From CAZJYI01 sp964550025 (GTDB lineage Bacteria > Verrucomicrobiota > Kiritimatiellia > UBA8416 > CAYOBW01), in contig CAZJYI010000030.1 in NCBI GenBank assembly GCA_964550025.1, positions 23,994 through 87,993 of the forward strand: a DNA stretch of 64,000 nt. The letters run 5' to 3'. Below the pieces are notes generated by a model that saw only the letters and a program-made list of their open reading frames with translations, did no database searches and had not been told where the DNA came from. The position numbers and the translations under genes are program-made. The stretch's first letter is position 1, and every line of letters begins with the position of its first letter. Below, piece by piece: positions 8,599-16,315 of this stretch.

Positions 8599-9492
8599 CT
8601 ATGCAGGAGAATCCGGCCGATACAGCTTGTACAGCGCTTGTGTGCCGTCGTTTTCCCCGTCCCGGGCGGCGAGCTTTTCGTAGAGCGATTCCGCGAGCTC
8701 GAGGCCCGGCACGTCGAGCTGCAGGGCGTGTGCGGAATCGATGGCGATCTTCATGTCCTTGATGAAGTGCTTCACGTAGAAGCCGGGCGCAAAGTTGGCG
8801 GCGAGCATGCGTGGGGCGAGGTTGCTGAGCGACCAGCTTCCGGCGGCGCCGCTCTCGATGCTGTTGAGCACGGTCTGCGGGTCGAGTCCGGAGCGCTCCG
8901 CGTAGGCCATGGCCTCGCACACGCCCATCATGCCGGAGGCAATGGCAATCTGGTTGCACATCTTCGTGTGCTGCCCGCTGCCGGCCGGCCCCTGGTAGAC
9001 CACGTTCGTTCCCATGAGCTGCAGGATGGGCTGTACTCGGTCGAACGCCTCGCGGTCGCCGCCGACCATGATGGACAGCCGCGCCTCGCGCGCGCCGACG
9101 TCGCCCCCCGAGACAGGGGCGTCCAACGTTTGCATGCCCGCCTCGTGGGCTTTGGCGTTGATGCGCTGTGCCAGGTTCGGGCGTGAGGTCGTCATGTCAA
9201 TCAGGACCGTGCCCGCGCGTGCTCGCGCGATCAGACCATCGTGTCCGAGGTAGACGGATTCCACGTCTTCGGGAAAACCGACAATCGTGATGATGACATC
9301 GCATTCCGGGGCGAGGTCCTTCACGTTCTCAGCCCACGTGGCACCGTCGGCGAGCAGGTCTTCGGCCCTGGCCTTCGTGCGGCTATGGACGTGCAGTTGG
9401 TATCCGGCGGCCAGGAGGTGCGCGGCCATGCTGCGCCCCATGACGCCCGTGCCGACAAAGCCGATCGAGGTCTTGTCGGGGGACGCGCTCAT
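8599..9492 (-). CDS. 3-hydroxyisobutyrate dehydrogenase-family (beta-hydroxyacid) dehydrogenase
   Basis: 297 residues. The N-terminal Rossmann fold starts IGFVGTGVMGRSMAAHL (GxGxxG). The substrate motif DAPVSGGDVGA follows, and the catalytic lysine is about residue 177 in GSGQHTKMCNQ. This is the full family pattern of 3-hydroxyisobutyrate dehydrogenase, tartronate semialdehyde reductase and glyoxylate/succinic semialdehyde reductase; the sequence does not separate these. It acts in the cytoplasm on a small 3-hydroxy acid using NAD(P). Its ATG overlaps the pyrF stop by ATGA (9489-9492), so the two are translationally coupled although their pathways are unrelated. Confidence 0.88.
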   Translation of the reverse strand: MSASPDKTSIGFVGTGVMGRSMAAHLLAAGYQLHVHSRTKARAEDLLADGATWAENVKDLAPECDVIITIVGFPEDVESVYLGHDGLIARARAGTVLIDMTTSRPNLAQRINAKAHEAGMQTLDAPVSGGDVGAREARLSIMVGGDREAFDRVQPILQLMGTNVVYQGPAGSGQHTKMCNQIAIASGMMGVCEAMAYAERSGLDPQTVLNSIESGAAGSWSLSNLAPRMLAANFAPGFYVKHFIKDMKIAIDSAHALQLDVPGLELAESLYEKLAARDGENDGTQALYKLYRPDSPA

Positions 9493-10199
9493 TGCTTTGC
9501 CCCGTCAATGCGCATCTGATCGAGGATGTTGCGTGCGGCCTGGGCCGGATCGTCCGCCTGGACGATGGGACGGCCGACGACAAGGAAGGACGAACCTGCC
9601 TTGACTGCCATGTCCGGCGTAGCGACGCGCTTCTGGTCGCCCACATCGGTGCCGGCGGGGCGGATGCCCGGCGTCACGAGGATGACATCGGGGCCCAGAG
9701 CATCCCGGAACTCCGCTGTCTCGAGCGGCGAGCAGACCAATCCGTCGATTCCCGATTCGATCGCGAGCTGCCCCAGCGCGAGTGTGTGCTGCTTCAGTGG
9801 ACGCGTGACGCCCAGTTCCTCGATGTCCGCCTGGCAGAGGCTGGTGAGCGTGGTTACTGCGACGAGCTTCGGCGCCGTTTCACCGATGCTGCCGGCGGCT
9901 TCCGCCGCGGCCGTCAGCATGTCGCGTCCGCCGCCCGCGTGTACCGTGAGGAGACCGACGCCGTGTCTGGCCGCGGTCTTGACGGCGTTGGCCACGGTGC
10001 GGGGAATGTCGTGGAACTTGAGGTCCAGGAATACCTTTTTGCCCCGCTCCCGGAGAACGGCCAGCGCGGCGGGACCTTCGCTGGTGAACAGTTCCATGCC
10101 GACTTTGTACCATTGTACTTCCGGCGGGAGACGATCGACTACGGCGGGGATATCGCTTGCGGTCGGCACGTCGAGTGCCACGATGAGTTCTGCCTGCAT
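9489..10199 (-). CDS. pyrF: Orotidine 5'-phosphate decarboxylase
   Basis: 236 residues. Decarboxylates OMP to UMP, the last step of de novo pyrimidine synthesis. The catalytic charged set is present as FLDLKFHDIP: Asp59, Lys61 and Asp64. A phosphate-binding loop near the end reads VTPGIRP and FLVVGRPI. Length is normal for the family. The start at 10199 (MQAELIVALDVP) is chosen because AAGGAAGGAG lies just upstream, and the longer open frame before it carries no PyrF homology. The downstream dehydrogenase begins inside its stop codon. The 370-base gap upstream must hold its promoter. Confidence 0.95.
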   Translation of the reverse strand: MQAELIVALDVPTASDIPAVVDRLPPEVQWYKVGMELFTSEGPAALAVLRERGKKVFLDLKFHDIPRTVANAVKTAARHGVGLLTVHAGGGRDMLTAAAEAAGSIGETAPKLVAVTTLTSLCQADIEELGVTRPLKQHTLALGQLAIESGIDGLVCSPLETAEFRDALGPDVILVTPGIRPAGTDVGDQKRVATPDMAVKAGSSFLVVGRPIVQADDPAQAARNILDQMRIDGAKQ

Positions 10200-10569
10200 G
10201 CGGTTCTGCTCCTTCCTTGGTCTAGTAGTGCCCGGGATTGTCGCGTGGGTCGTGAGCCAATGCAAACACATTGTCGGTGTTCCGCGCTGTCCATTTCCCT
10301 GGACTCGGTGTGGGGATGGACGGCGTGACAGGGGGCGTGGCGACAAAGGCAAAGACGAAGGTAGAGACGAAGTCGCGAGTGGATTCCTCTTTCTCTTTAC
10401 CGTGATCTTTACCCTGATCTGCCCGGGAAGGCAGGGATGCTCGAAGGCCGGTATCTCTTCCACTCTGTCCGTTCTTGCCCTCACGGAAGGGACGGAGTGC
10501 ATTCCGTTTGCGTTGGGCTGCCGGGCGCGCTAGGGTCGGAGGATTCGATACAGGCGAGGGAGGTCAACA
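10200..10569. other. Intergenic region between divergent pyrF and Gfo/Idh gene
   Basis: No gene seen. It must hold promoters in both directions. Two stretches look repetitive: a purine-rich run of degenerate hexamers near 10343-10373 (CAAAGG, CAAAGA, CGAAGG and so on) and an imperfect 12-bp direct repeat, TTTACCGTGATC at 10396-10407 followed by TTTACCCTGATC at 10408-10419. GGGAGG at 10558-10563 is the ribosome site of the next gene. Confidence 0.5.
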
Positions 10570-11571
10570 ATGATACGTGTTGGACTGATTGGCTGCGGGA
10601 AGATCTCGGGCCGTCATGTGAACTGGTTTCTCGAGCATCCGGACTGCGCAATTACGGCGGTATGCGACGTGGACGGCGAGGCGGCACGACGTTGTGCCGC
10701 GGCTGTTACCGGAGTCCGTGCGAATGGTGAAGTAGCTGTCTTGGATGACTGTGCCGACATCGTGGCCCGCGACGACGTGGATGCCGTGGCGGTATTGTTG
10801 CCGCATCACCTGCACCACTCGGTTGCCATGGCGGCTTTGGAGAGCGGCAAGCACGTTCTCGTCGAGAAACCCATGGTCACTTCCTCTGCCGAGGGGCGCG
10901 ACCTGGTCAAGGCGGCCGACACCGCGGGCAAGGTCCTGTCCGTAGGGTACCAGCGTTCTTACATTCCGGAGTATGTTTACGTGCGCGACATGATCCGGAG
11001 AGGGGAGATGGGCAAAGTGCGCTTCATGTCCGCGCATCTCGAGCAGGGATGGTACGAGCATGTCCTCGGCGCGGGTGGAAACGAGGGGTGGCGTCGCGAC
11101 CCGAAGGCGACGGGTGGCGGTCAGCTCATGGACTCTGGCAGTCACACGCTGGCTGCGTTGCTCTGGGTGTCGGGGCTCGATCCCTGGGAGGTCTTTGCCT
11201 TCGTGGACAAGTGCGGACTGGATGTTGACGTGAACACGACGTTGACCGTGAAGTTCAGGCAAGACGCCCTGGCATCGCTCAGCATCGGCGGCTTCGGTCA
11301 CAGTGTGACCGAGGTCCTGCGGGTTGTCGGCGACAAGGCCAGTGCGCGGATCTTCTTCCGCACGGTGAAGGAGCAGTCCCTGGAGATCGATGGGCAGCCC
11401 GTGGATGCGAAAGCGGCCGTTCCTGCCTCGACCCCCAACGCCAACTTCATCGACGCGATCCTGGGGCGCGCGCAGGTGGAGACCGGCGGACAGTTGGGAC
11501 TCGACGTGGTCCGCATTTGTGAAGCGGCCTACCGCTCAGCCGAAGAGCACTGGCCGATGCAGCTAGCTTAG
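10570..11571 (+). CDS. Gfo/Idh/MocA-family NAD(P)-dependent oxidoreductase
   Basis: 333 residues. N-terminal Rossmann fold VGLIGCGKISGRHV (GxGxxS/G), then the family motif VEKPMVTS (the EKP lysine), then the C-terminal alpha/beta dehydrogenase domain (GWRRDPKATGGGQLMDSGSH, with the conserved GG..D.G.H). Family members oxidise or reduce sugars, inositols or amino-sugars; the substrate cannot be read from sequence. GGGAGG lies six bases before the ATG. It is monocistronic here, and its stop overlaps that of the convergent PilZ gene by four bases. Confidence 0.9.
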   Translation: MIRVGLIGCGKISGRHVNWFLEHPDCAITAVCDVDGEAARRCAAAVTGVRANGEVAVLDDCADIVARDDVDAVAVLLPHHLHHSVAMAALESGKHVLVEKPMVTSSAEGRDLVKAADTAGKVLSVGYQRSYIPEYVYVRDMIRRGEMGKVRFMSAHLEQGWYEHVLGAGGNEGWRRDPKATGGGQLMDSGSHTLAALLWVSGLDPWEVFAFVDKCGLDVDVNTTLTVKFRQDALASLSIGGFGHSVTEVLRVVGDKASARIFFRTVKEQSLEIDGQPVDAKAAVPASTPNANFIDAILGRAQVETGGQLGLDVVRICEAAYRSAEEHWPMQLA

Positions 11572-11936
11572 CCCCTCTGTCCGAGCAGGTGCTCGATCAG
11601 CTTGTTCCAGGACGGTTTGTCGGGTGACGTATCAAGAAACTGTATCCCGATCTTGTGGATGCCGGAGGACGCGGTTTCACTGGTCCAGCGGACGATGCCG
11701 ATCAGGTCGAAGGTGTTTTCGTTGATGCTCAAGGCCAGGATCAGCTCCATGTAGGCGTCGACCGGGATGCCGGTGTCCGAGAAGATCATGATGCCGCCCC
11801 TGGACACGTTGCGCGTCGAGCAGTAGAAACGCTTTCCGGACAAGTTCGGATGGCTCTTGCACGCCTTGATCTTGAGAAAAGCCGTTTCGTCGAGCTCCAG
11901 ACGCGGGTCTTTGCGCCGTTCACTGCCCCCTGCCAT
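11568..11936 (-). CDS. PilZ-domain protein (probable c-di-GMP receptor)
   Basis: 122 residues, one PilZ domain and nothing else. Both c-di-GMP contact motifs are intact: RRKDPR near residue 7 and NVSRGG near residue 43 (the [D/N]xSxxG box). GGGAGG lies about eight bases before the ATG. It follows the outer-membrane barrel gene at 31 bases on the same strand, so they are probably co-transcribed. Placed at the end of an exopolysaccharide locus, it is a reasonable c-di-GMP sensor for matrix production; that role is inference. Confidence 0.85.
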   Translation of the reverse strand: MAGGSERRKDPRLELDETAFLKIKACKSHPNLSGKRFYCSTRNVSRGGIMIFSDTGIPVDAYMELILALSINENTFDLIGIVRWTSETASSGIHKIGIQFLDTSPDKPSWNKLIEHLLGQRG

Positions 11937-11967
11937 GCCCCGGTCCTCCCTTGTGCAGCCGTGTCGG

Positions 11968-12762
11968 TTAGAATCGGCAGGTTGCCGTGAGCGTCACCTG
12001 CGAGCGACTGCTCCCGCCGGCTTCCAGTTCCAGGTTCCAGTGATCGCTCAGCTCCGTCGCAACGCCGACCAGGGCGTTCCAGGCGCTGTCCTCTTCCAAC
12101 TCCACATCATAGGCGACCGTTCCAAGCTGCGCTGCCGCTATGCTGCCGCTGTGCTCTTCGTCCGTCTGCTGGTACATCGCGCCCGCCCAGAGCGTGACCG
12201 GGCGATCCGATTCCGGAATGCGCGTGCTGACGCCGATCCGGGGTGTCAGTATCCAGGCCTGCACGGACGAATCGCTCTGGTCCAGATGGGTGTCCGTGAA
12301 GATCGCGGTGAGCGAAGCGAATACGTTGTCGATACCGCCTGCCAGCGTGACACCGCCGCCATAGACCACTCCGTCATAGTCGATCGTCAGGCCGCCAAGC
12401 TGAACGCTGCTGAGATCAACTTCCGTTTCTCCGTCGATCCTGCCGATGAGGCCGAAGACGTTGAGAAAAGGGAGAACCCAGAGGTCCGCCGTTACGTCCA
12501 TCTCGATGAGCTCGTTGTCGATGTCCAGTCCCGCGGCCTGAGCCAGATTGACGTTGGGCAGACTGACTGTCATGCGCGACAGCGAGTATCCCTGCTTCTG
12601 GTAGTGGACGGTGGCGCCCACCCCGAACGGGCGAGGGAGCTCCTTGTCGGCCGCCATGGCCTTTCCAAGGGGGAAGAGCCCCGCCGCATCTCCCTCGGCG
12701 GCATGTGTCAACGGAACGGTGTAGACGAAGAGAACCACGACCACCCAACACAGCTTCTTCAT
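11968..12762 (-). CDS. Outer-membrane beta-barrel protein
   Basis: 264 residues. The start is the second of two close ATGs (12762) because GGGAG is six bases upstream of it but abuts the first. A signal peptide (KKLCWVVVVLFVYTVPLTHA) is followed by alternating-residue beta strands throughout, such as LSSVQLGGLTIDYDGVVYGG. The chain ends SQVTLTATCRF; a C-terminal Phe is the recognition signal for barrel assembly. Function unknown; the size suggests a 10-12 strand barrel. It lies downstream of the polysaccharide genes and upstream of the PilZ gene. Confidence 0.7.
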   Translation of the reverse strand: MKKLCWVVVVLFVYTVPLTHAAEGDAAGLFPLGKAMAADKELPRPFGVGATVHYQKQGYSLSRMTVSLPNVNLAQAAGLDIDNELIEMDVTADLWVLPFLNVFGLIGRIDGETEVDLSSVQLGGLTIDYDGVVYGGGVTLAGGIDNVFASLTAIFTDTHLDQSDSSVQAWILTPRIGVSTRIPESDRPVTLWAGAMYQQTDEEHSGSIAAAQLGTVAYDVELEEDSAWNALVGVATELSDHWNLELEAGGSSRSQVTLTATCRF

Positions 12763-12939
12763 TTCCATCTCCCATTTGCCGGTGATGGGCTGCCATCCCA
12801 CTGTGGCGCCCACAATTCTCTCCCGGAGCATAGGCAAGCCGCTGGCCGCTTGCAAGGGGCAATTCGCGCGCCTGCGGGTGGCGGGGGGTGGGGGCGGGGA
12901 CACGTGACTCGGAGGGATCGGAACGCTTGGCGCGTTCCG

Positions 12940-14055
12940 CTACAGGGTCGGGCGGGAAGGGGGAGTGGCGCCCTGCGAGAGATGCTCCGCGGCGAATGCC
13001 GCCAGGGAGACGACGCGCAGTGAGGGTGTGTCGGACAGTCGTTGCATGAGGCGGCCGAACGACCGGTTGTCGAGGTGTTCCTTGGTGTGGCCGATCATGA
13101 CGAGTACGTCCGCGCGGTCGTCGCGGTGTGCCGGCGGCGCGGAGAGGATCCACCTCCGCAGCGTGGCGGGCGATATGTTGTGACAGTCCAGCTTGATGGG
13201 AGTCGGCTGCATGAGGAACTTCAGGAGCTGAAACGGACCGGAGCCCATGCCGAGCTCGTGCACCATCGCCTTCTGCCTGGCCTTGGGGACGTGTTTCGAA
13301 AACTTGGCGCGCAGGCGCCGGAAGCTGGCCTGCAGGATGCGCCTGCTCATGATCGAGTGGATCGGGATTTCGAAGATATCTCCCGCCGGGTCCTCGACCG
13401 CTACGTTGCTGCTGACTCTCCACAGCATCCTGTCCGGCGGGGCGCCGCGGAAATCGATGGAGACGTCGCCTTCTTTCCTGCACAGATTCTTGACCACGGA
13501 CGAGTCGACGCGGATATCATTGTGTGCCAGGGCCTTGAGCAGACGTTGCCCCGGTTGTGCGCAGAAGCCGCCGGCGCGGTACGCCACAACCCGGTGGCCG
13601 GGATTTCCCCGGCCCGTGAGCTCTTCGACAACGGCTTTTCGCTCCGCGATGTACCGGTTCACGTCTTTCTGCGCTTCGAAGAGGGAGTCAACGGTCCTCT
13701 TGTCGTCGTGCAGTTCCCATTGCCCGTCCGCGTACCGGGCGCCGTACCACTGTGGATGGAGGTGGAGTTGCACGTCGTGGCCCGAAGCCGCCAGGTCGCG
13801 CACCTGGTCGGCGATCAGTTGCGCGGGATCGTACCCCAGTTCCTGCTTGAGGTCGTCTGCATGCCTGCGAAAGGCCAGGAACTCCTCGACCTCGAAGAAG
13901 ATAGTCAGTGCGACGCCATGCTTCCCGGCGAGAGCAGCCATGTGTGCCGTGGGCTCCACGATGTGCTGTCGCACATCACCCGTGCCGTTTCCGAACAGCT
14001 CGTAGTCAAGGCTCAGTACGACGTGGCGCGGCGAACGTTCTTTCATATCGGCCAT
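12940..14055 (-). CDS. Polysaccharide deacetylase-fold protein
   Basis: 371 residues, no signal peptide. The NodB-like start VVLSLDYELFGNGTGD holds the first catalytic Asp; the metal-binding histidines are plausibly in HDVQLHLHPQWYG; AYRAGGFCAQPG gives the conserved Arg. This is the pattern of the CE4/YdjC-like deacetylase superfamily common in exopolysaccharide loci (the EpsH-associated type). Likely cytoplasmic, acting on lipid-linked sugar or on a precursor. GGAAG precedes the ATG. It follows the DUF218 gene by 12 bases and is the last gene of the biosynthetic run. Confidence 0.75.
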   Translation of the reverse strand: MADMKERSPRHVVLSLDYELFGNGTGDVRQHIVEPTAHMAALAGKHGVALTIFFEVEEFLAFRRHADDLKQELGYDPAQLIADQVRDLAASGHDVQLHLHPQWYGARYADGQWELHDDKRTVDSLFEAQKDVNRYIAERKAVVEELTGRGNPGHRVVAYRAGGFCAQPGQRLLKALAHNDIRVDSSVVKNLCRKEGDVSIDFRGAPPDRMLWRVSSNVAVEDPAGDIFEIPIHSIMSRRILQASFRRLRAKFSKHVPKARQKAMVHELGMGSGPFQLLKFLMQPTPIKLDCHNISPATLRRWILSAPPAHRDDRADVLVMIGHTKEHLDNRSFGRLMQRLSDTPSLRVVSLAAFAAEHLSQGATPPSRPTL

Positions 14056-14067
14056 TGTCTTCCAGGA

Positions 14068-14799
14068 CTACGTTCTGTCAAGTGCCTGGTCCGTAGCCGG
14101 GTCCGGCGGGTGGAAGAGGCAGCGCGCGTAGATATACGCGAACCCCTCCCCGATGATCTCTTTGACGCCTTCGCTGTACTGCCACCAGCGCTTGGGGTCG
14201 TATTCTCTGTTGCGTACGGCAATGACACCTGTCTTCACGTGCTCAGGCAGCGCCTTTGTGTACAGCAGGCGGGTGCGCCGAGCGTGCACGGCCAGCGTAA
14301 TGACATCGATTGCCTCCACCTCCGGTGCGGACTCCTCGATCCACGCGCGCACTGCCAATGCGGTGGTGTAGGTCCGGTCGCGACCGGTCAGCCGCGCGGG
14401 GACGACGGTCAGGCGGGCAGCGTCCATTCCGAAGCCCTTCAGCTTGAAGGCCGCGAGATGGGCGTACGTGTCATCCTCATCATGCTCGAAAGCGCCTTTG
14501 AACTGGCCACCCGTTGTCAGGAGACGCTCGTACCCCTTCTCCTTGAAGTACTCCATGGCTTCGACAAGAGCATAGTCGGGAACCCACCCCTCGACCGCGA
14601 GATACCGTGCATTCTGCGGGGTGTTGACGGCCAGGAAGGGATGGATGCCTTTCGCGAGCGCGATGACGATCCCGGTCGCCAGCGCCAGGGCCAGGATGCG
14701 TCCGCTCCAGGAGAGCGTCCAGCACTCCTTGCGCTTCAGCAGTCCCCAGGCGCGGCGCCGTGGTCTGCTCATGTGTGCGTCGGTGGTTTCAGTCGGCAT
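14068..14799 (-). CDS. DUF218 (YdcF/SanA/ElyC-like) membrane-anchored protein
   Basis: 243 residues. One N-terminal membrane helix (ILALALATGIVIALAKGI) after a basic stretch, then a soluble alpha/beta domain with the DUF218 signature: YLAVEGWVPDYAL, a TGG motif (LLTTGGQFKG), DRTYTTALAVRAW and VITLAVHARRTRLLY. Members with known roles affect envelope polysaccharide or peptidoglycan metabolism, often in exopolysaccharide operons. The start overlaps the flippase stop by 11 bases, indicating coupling. A second in-frame ATG nine codons in is possible but has no better ribosome site. Confidence 0.75.
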   Translation of the reverse strand: MPTETTDAHMSRPRRRAWGLLKRKECWTLSWSGRILALALATGIVIALAKGIHPFLAVNTPQNARYLAVEGWVPDYALVEAMEYFKEKGYERLLTTGGQFKGAFEHDEDDTYAHLAAFKLKGFGMDAARLTVVPARLTGRDRTYTTALAVRAWIEESAPEVEAIDVITLAVHARRTRLLYTKALPEHVKTGVIAVRNREYDPKRWWQYSEGVKEIIGEGFAYIYARCLFHPPDPATDQALDRT

Positions 14800-16315
14800 G
14801 CTTCAACAACCGTTTCTTCCAGGACTCGGGCACGATCCACAGCCAGTATGTTGCCAGCAGCGCCAACCCGCCGCTGCCGCAACCGGCCAGGAGGGCCACG
14901 ATGGGGGAGTGCCCGAGGAAGCGGTGTGCCGCGAAGAGGCACGCGGCGTAGGGCAATACGCACGCGACGGGTGTGCGCCACGATCGGCCCAGAAACGCCG
15001 CCAGAGGCAGTTCCAGCCGCCGGCAGGCGTACACCGGCAGGTAGACTCCGTGCACGAGGGTGAAGGCGAGGCCGATGACAACCGCAATGCTGACGAGACC
15101 GGCGTTGAAGACGGCCAACGCGGCGTAGGACGATCCGAGCGCCAGAACACAGGCTCCGAGCATTGCCATGCCGGGGCGCCCATGCAGGTTCAGCCCGGAC
15201 AGGATATAGTACAGCGGCATGTAGGCAATGTACGCGGCGTGCCCCAGGGTCAGTACTGCCACGAGAAGCGCGTTCTGGTACTTATCGCCCATCCACACCT
15301 GCAGCAGTTCTCCTCCCATGATGGTGAGGAGAAGCAGGATGGGGAGGCAGATGCATGCCCCGTAGCGGGTGGCCTTGACGAGGAGGTCCTGCAGTTCGCC
15401 ATGCTGCTTGCAGGACTGAAGCGAACTCGTGGTGGGCACGAGGACGAAGGCGTACTTCTGCATGAGCGTACGCACGTGTCGCACCAGCGCCCTGGGGCGG
15501 GCGTAAAGGGCGAGCGTGGCCGGCCCCATGTAGACCACAATCATGATGTTGACGGTCTGGTTGAGGAGAATGTCCGCCAGTTGCGGCACGAACGACTTGC
15601 CGCCGAAGCCGAGAAGATCGCGGGCCGTGTGCCACGCGACGTGTGCGGGCCGCAACTGCAGGCCGGGGCAGACCCGGTAGGCGAGCGCCCATCGCACAGC
15701 CTTGCCGGCGACTTCGGCTGCGAGCACGACGACGGCCAGCCCGACGAGTCCGCCACCCGACGCGAGGACGGCGATCATGCCGGCCAGCGTCATCGCGTAG
15801 CATCCGGCGTAGGTCGCGTTGTGGAGGTCCCAGCGGTGGCACCCAGTCAGTACGCCTCCAAACGCGGAAAAGGCGATCTGGACGGCGATGCAGGTCCCGA
15901 GCAGGAAGACCAGCCGCCGCGCCTCGGGGACATGTTCCGCGAGCTGTGCATCCAGGAAGTGGCCGACACCGACGGCGCACAGAACGGTCATTCCCATGAC
16001 CAGCGCGCCCATGGCGAGCAGGATGGCCGTGACCGAGCTCACGACGCGGGAGACGGATTGCGTGTCGCCGGACGCGCGGTGCATGGCGACATAGCGGTTG
16101 ATGGACGAGACAACGCCCGCCTGCACCAGGGAGAAGTACGTCACAATGGACCACGCCAGGTCCCACACGCCCAGGGCTTCCTGCCCCAGGCGGCCGTCGA
16201 TCAGGCGGGGTACGATGAACCCCGATACGATCTGCACGCCCTGGGCCGCCCAGCTCGTGACGACGTTGAACGGGATTCGGCGTCGACCGTCGATGTCGTG
16301 CCCGGCATCAGGCAT
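14789..16315 (-). CDS. Wzx-like polysaccharide flippase (MATE/MVF superfamily)
   Basis: 508 residues, 12-14 predicted membrane helices throughout (for example VTAILLAMGALVMGMTVL and GMIAVLASGGGLVGLAVVVL). The opening FNVVTSWAAQGVQIVSGFIV is typical of the oligosaccharide flippase family. It would move lipid-linked repeat units across the inner membrane for the Wzy-like polymerase at 28680. The start at 16315 (MPDAGHD) overlaps the upstream stop by eight bases and drops an arginine-rich leader that reads as an antisense shadow. Confidence 0.85.
   Translation of the reverse strand: MPDAGHDIDGRRRIPFNVVTSWAAQGVQIVSGFIVPRLIDGRLGQEALGVWDLAWSIVTYFSLVQAGVVSSINRYVAMHRASGDTQSVSRVVSSVTAILLAMGALVMGMTVLCAVGVGHFLDAQLAEHVPEARRLVFLLGTCIAVQIAFSAFGGVLTGCHRWDLHNATYAGCYAMTLAGMIAVLASGGGLVGLAVVVLAAEVAGKAVRWALAYRVCPGLQLRPAHVAWHTARDLLGFGGKSFVPQLADILLNQTVNIMIVVYMGPATLALYARPRALVRHVRTLMQKYAFVLVPTTSSLQSCKQHGELQDLLVKATRYGACICLPILLLLTIMGGELLQVWMGDKYQNALLVAVLTLGHAAYIAYMPLYYILSGLNLHGRPGMAMLGACVLALGSSYAALAVFNAGLVSIAVVIGLAFTLVHGVYLPVYACRRLELPLAAFLGRSWRTPVACVLPYAACLFAAHRFLGHSPIVALLAGCGSGGLALLATYWLWIVPESWKKRLLKHAD

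Noticed and set aside
13042..15063. Long plus-strand open frame of 673 codons across the deacetylase and DUF218 genes
   Set aside because: It lies antisense to two well-supported genes, is rich in Arg/Gly/Val of the kind high GC produces, and has no domain.
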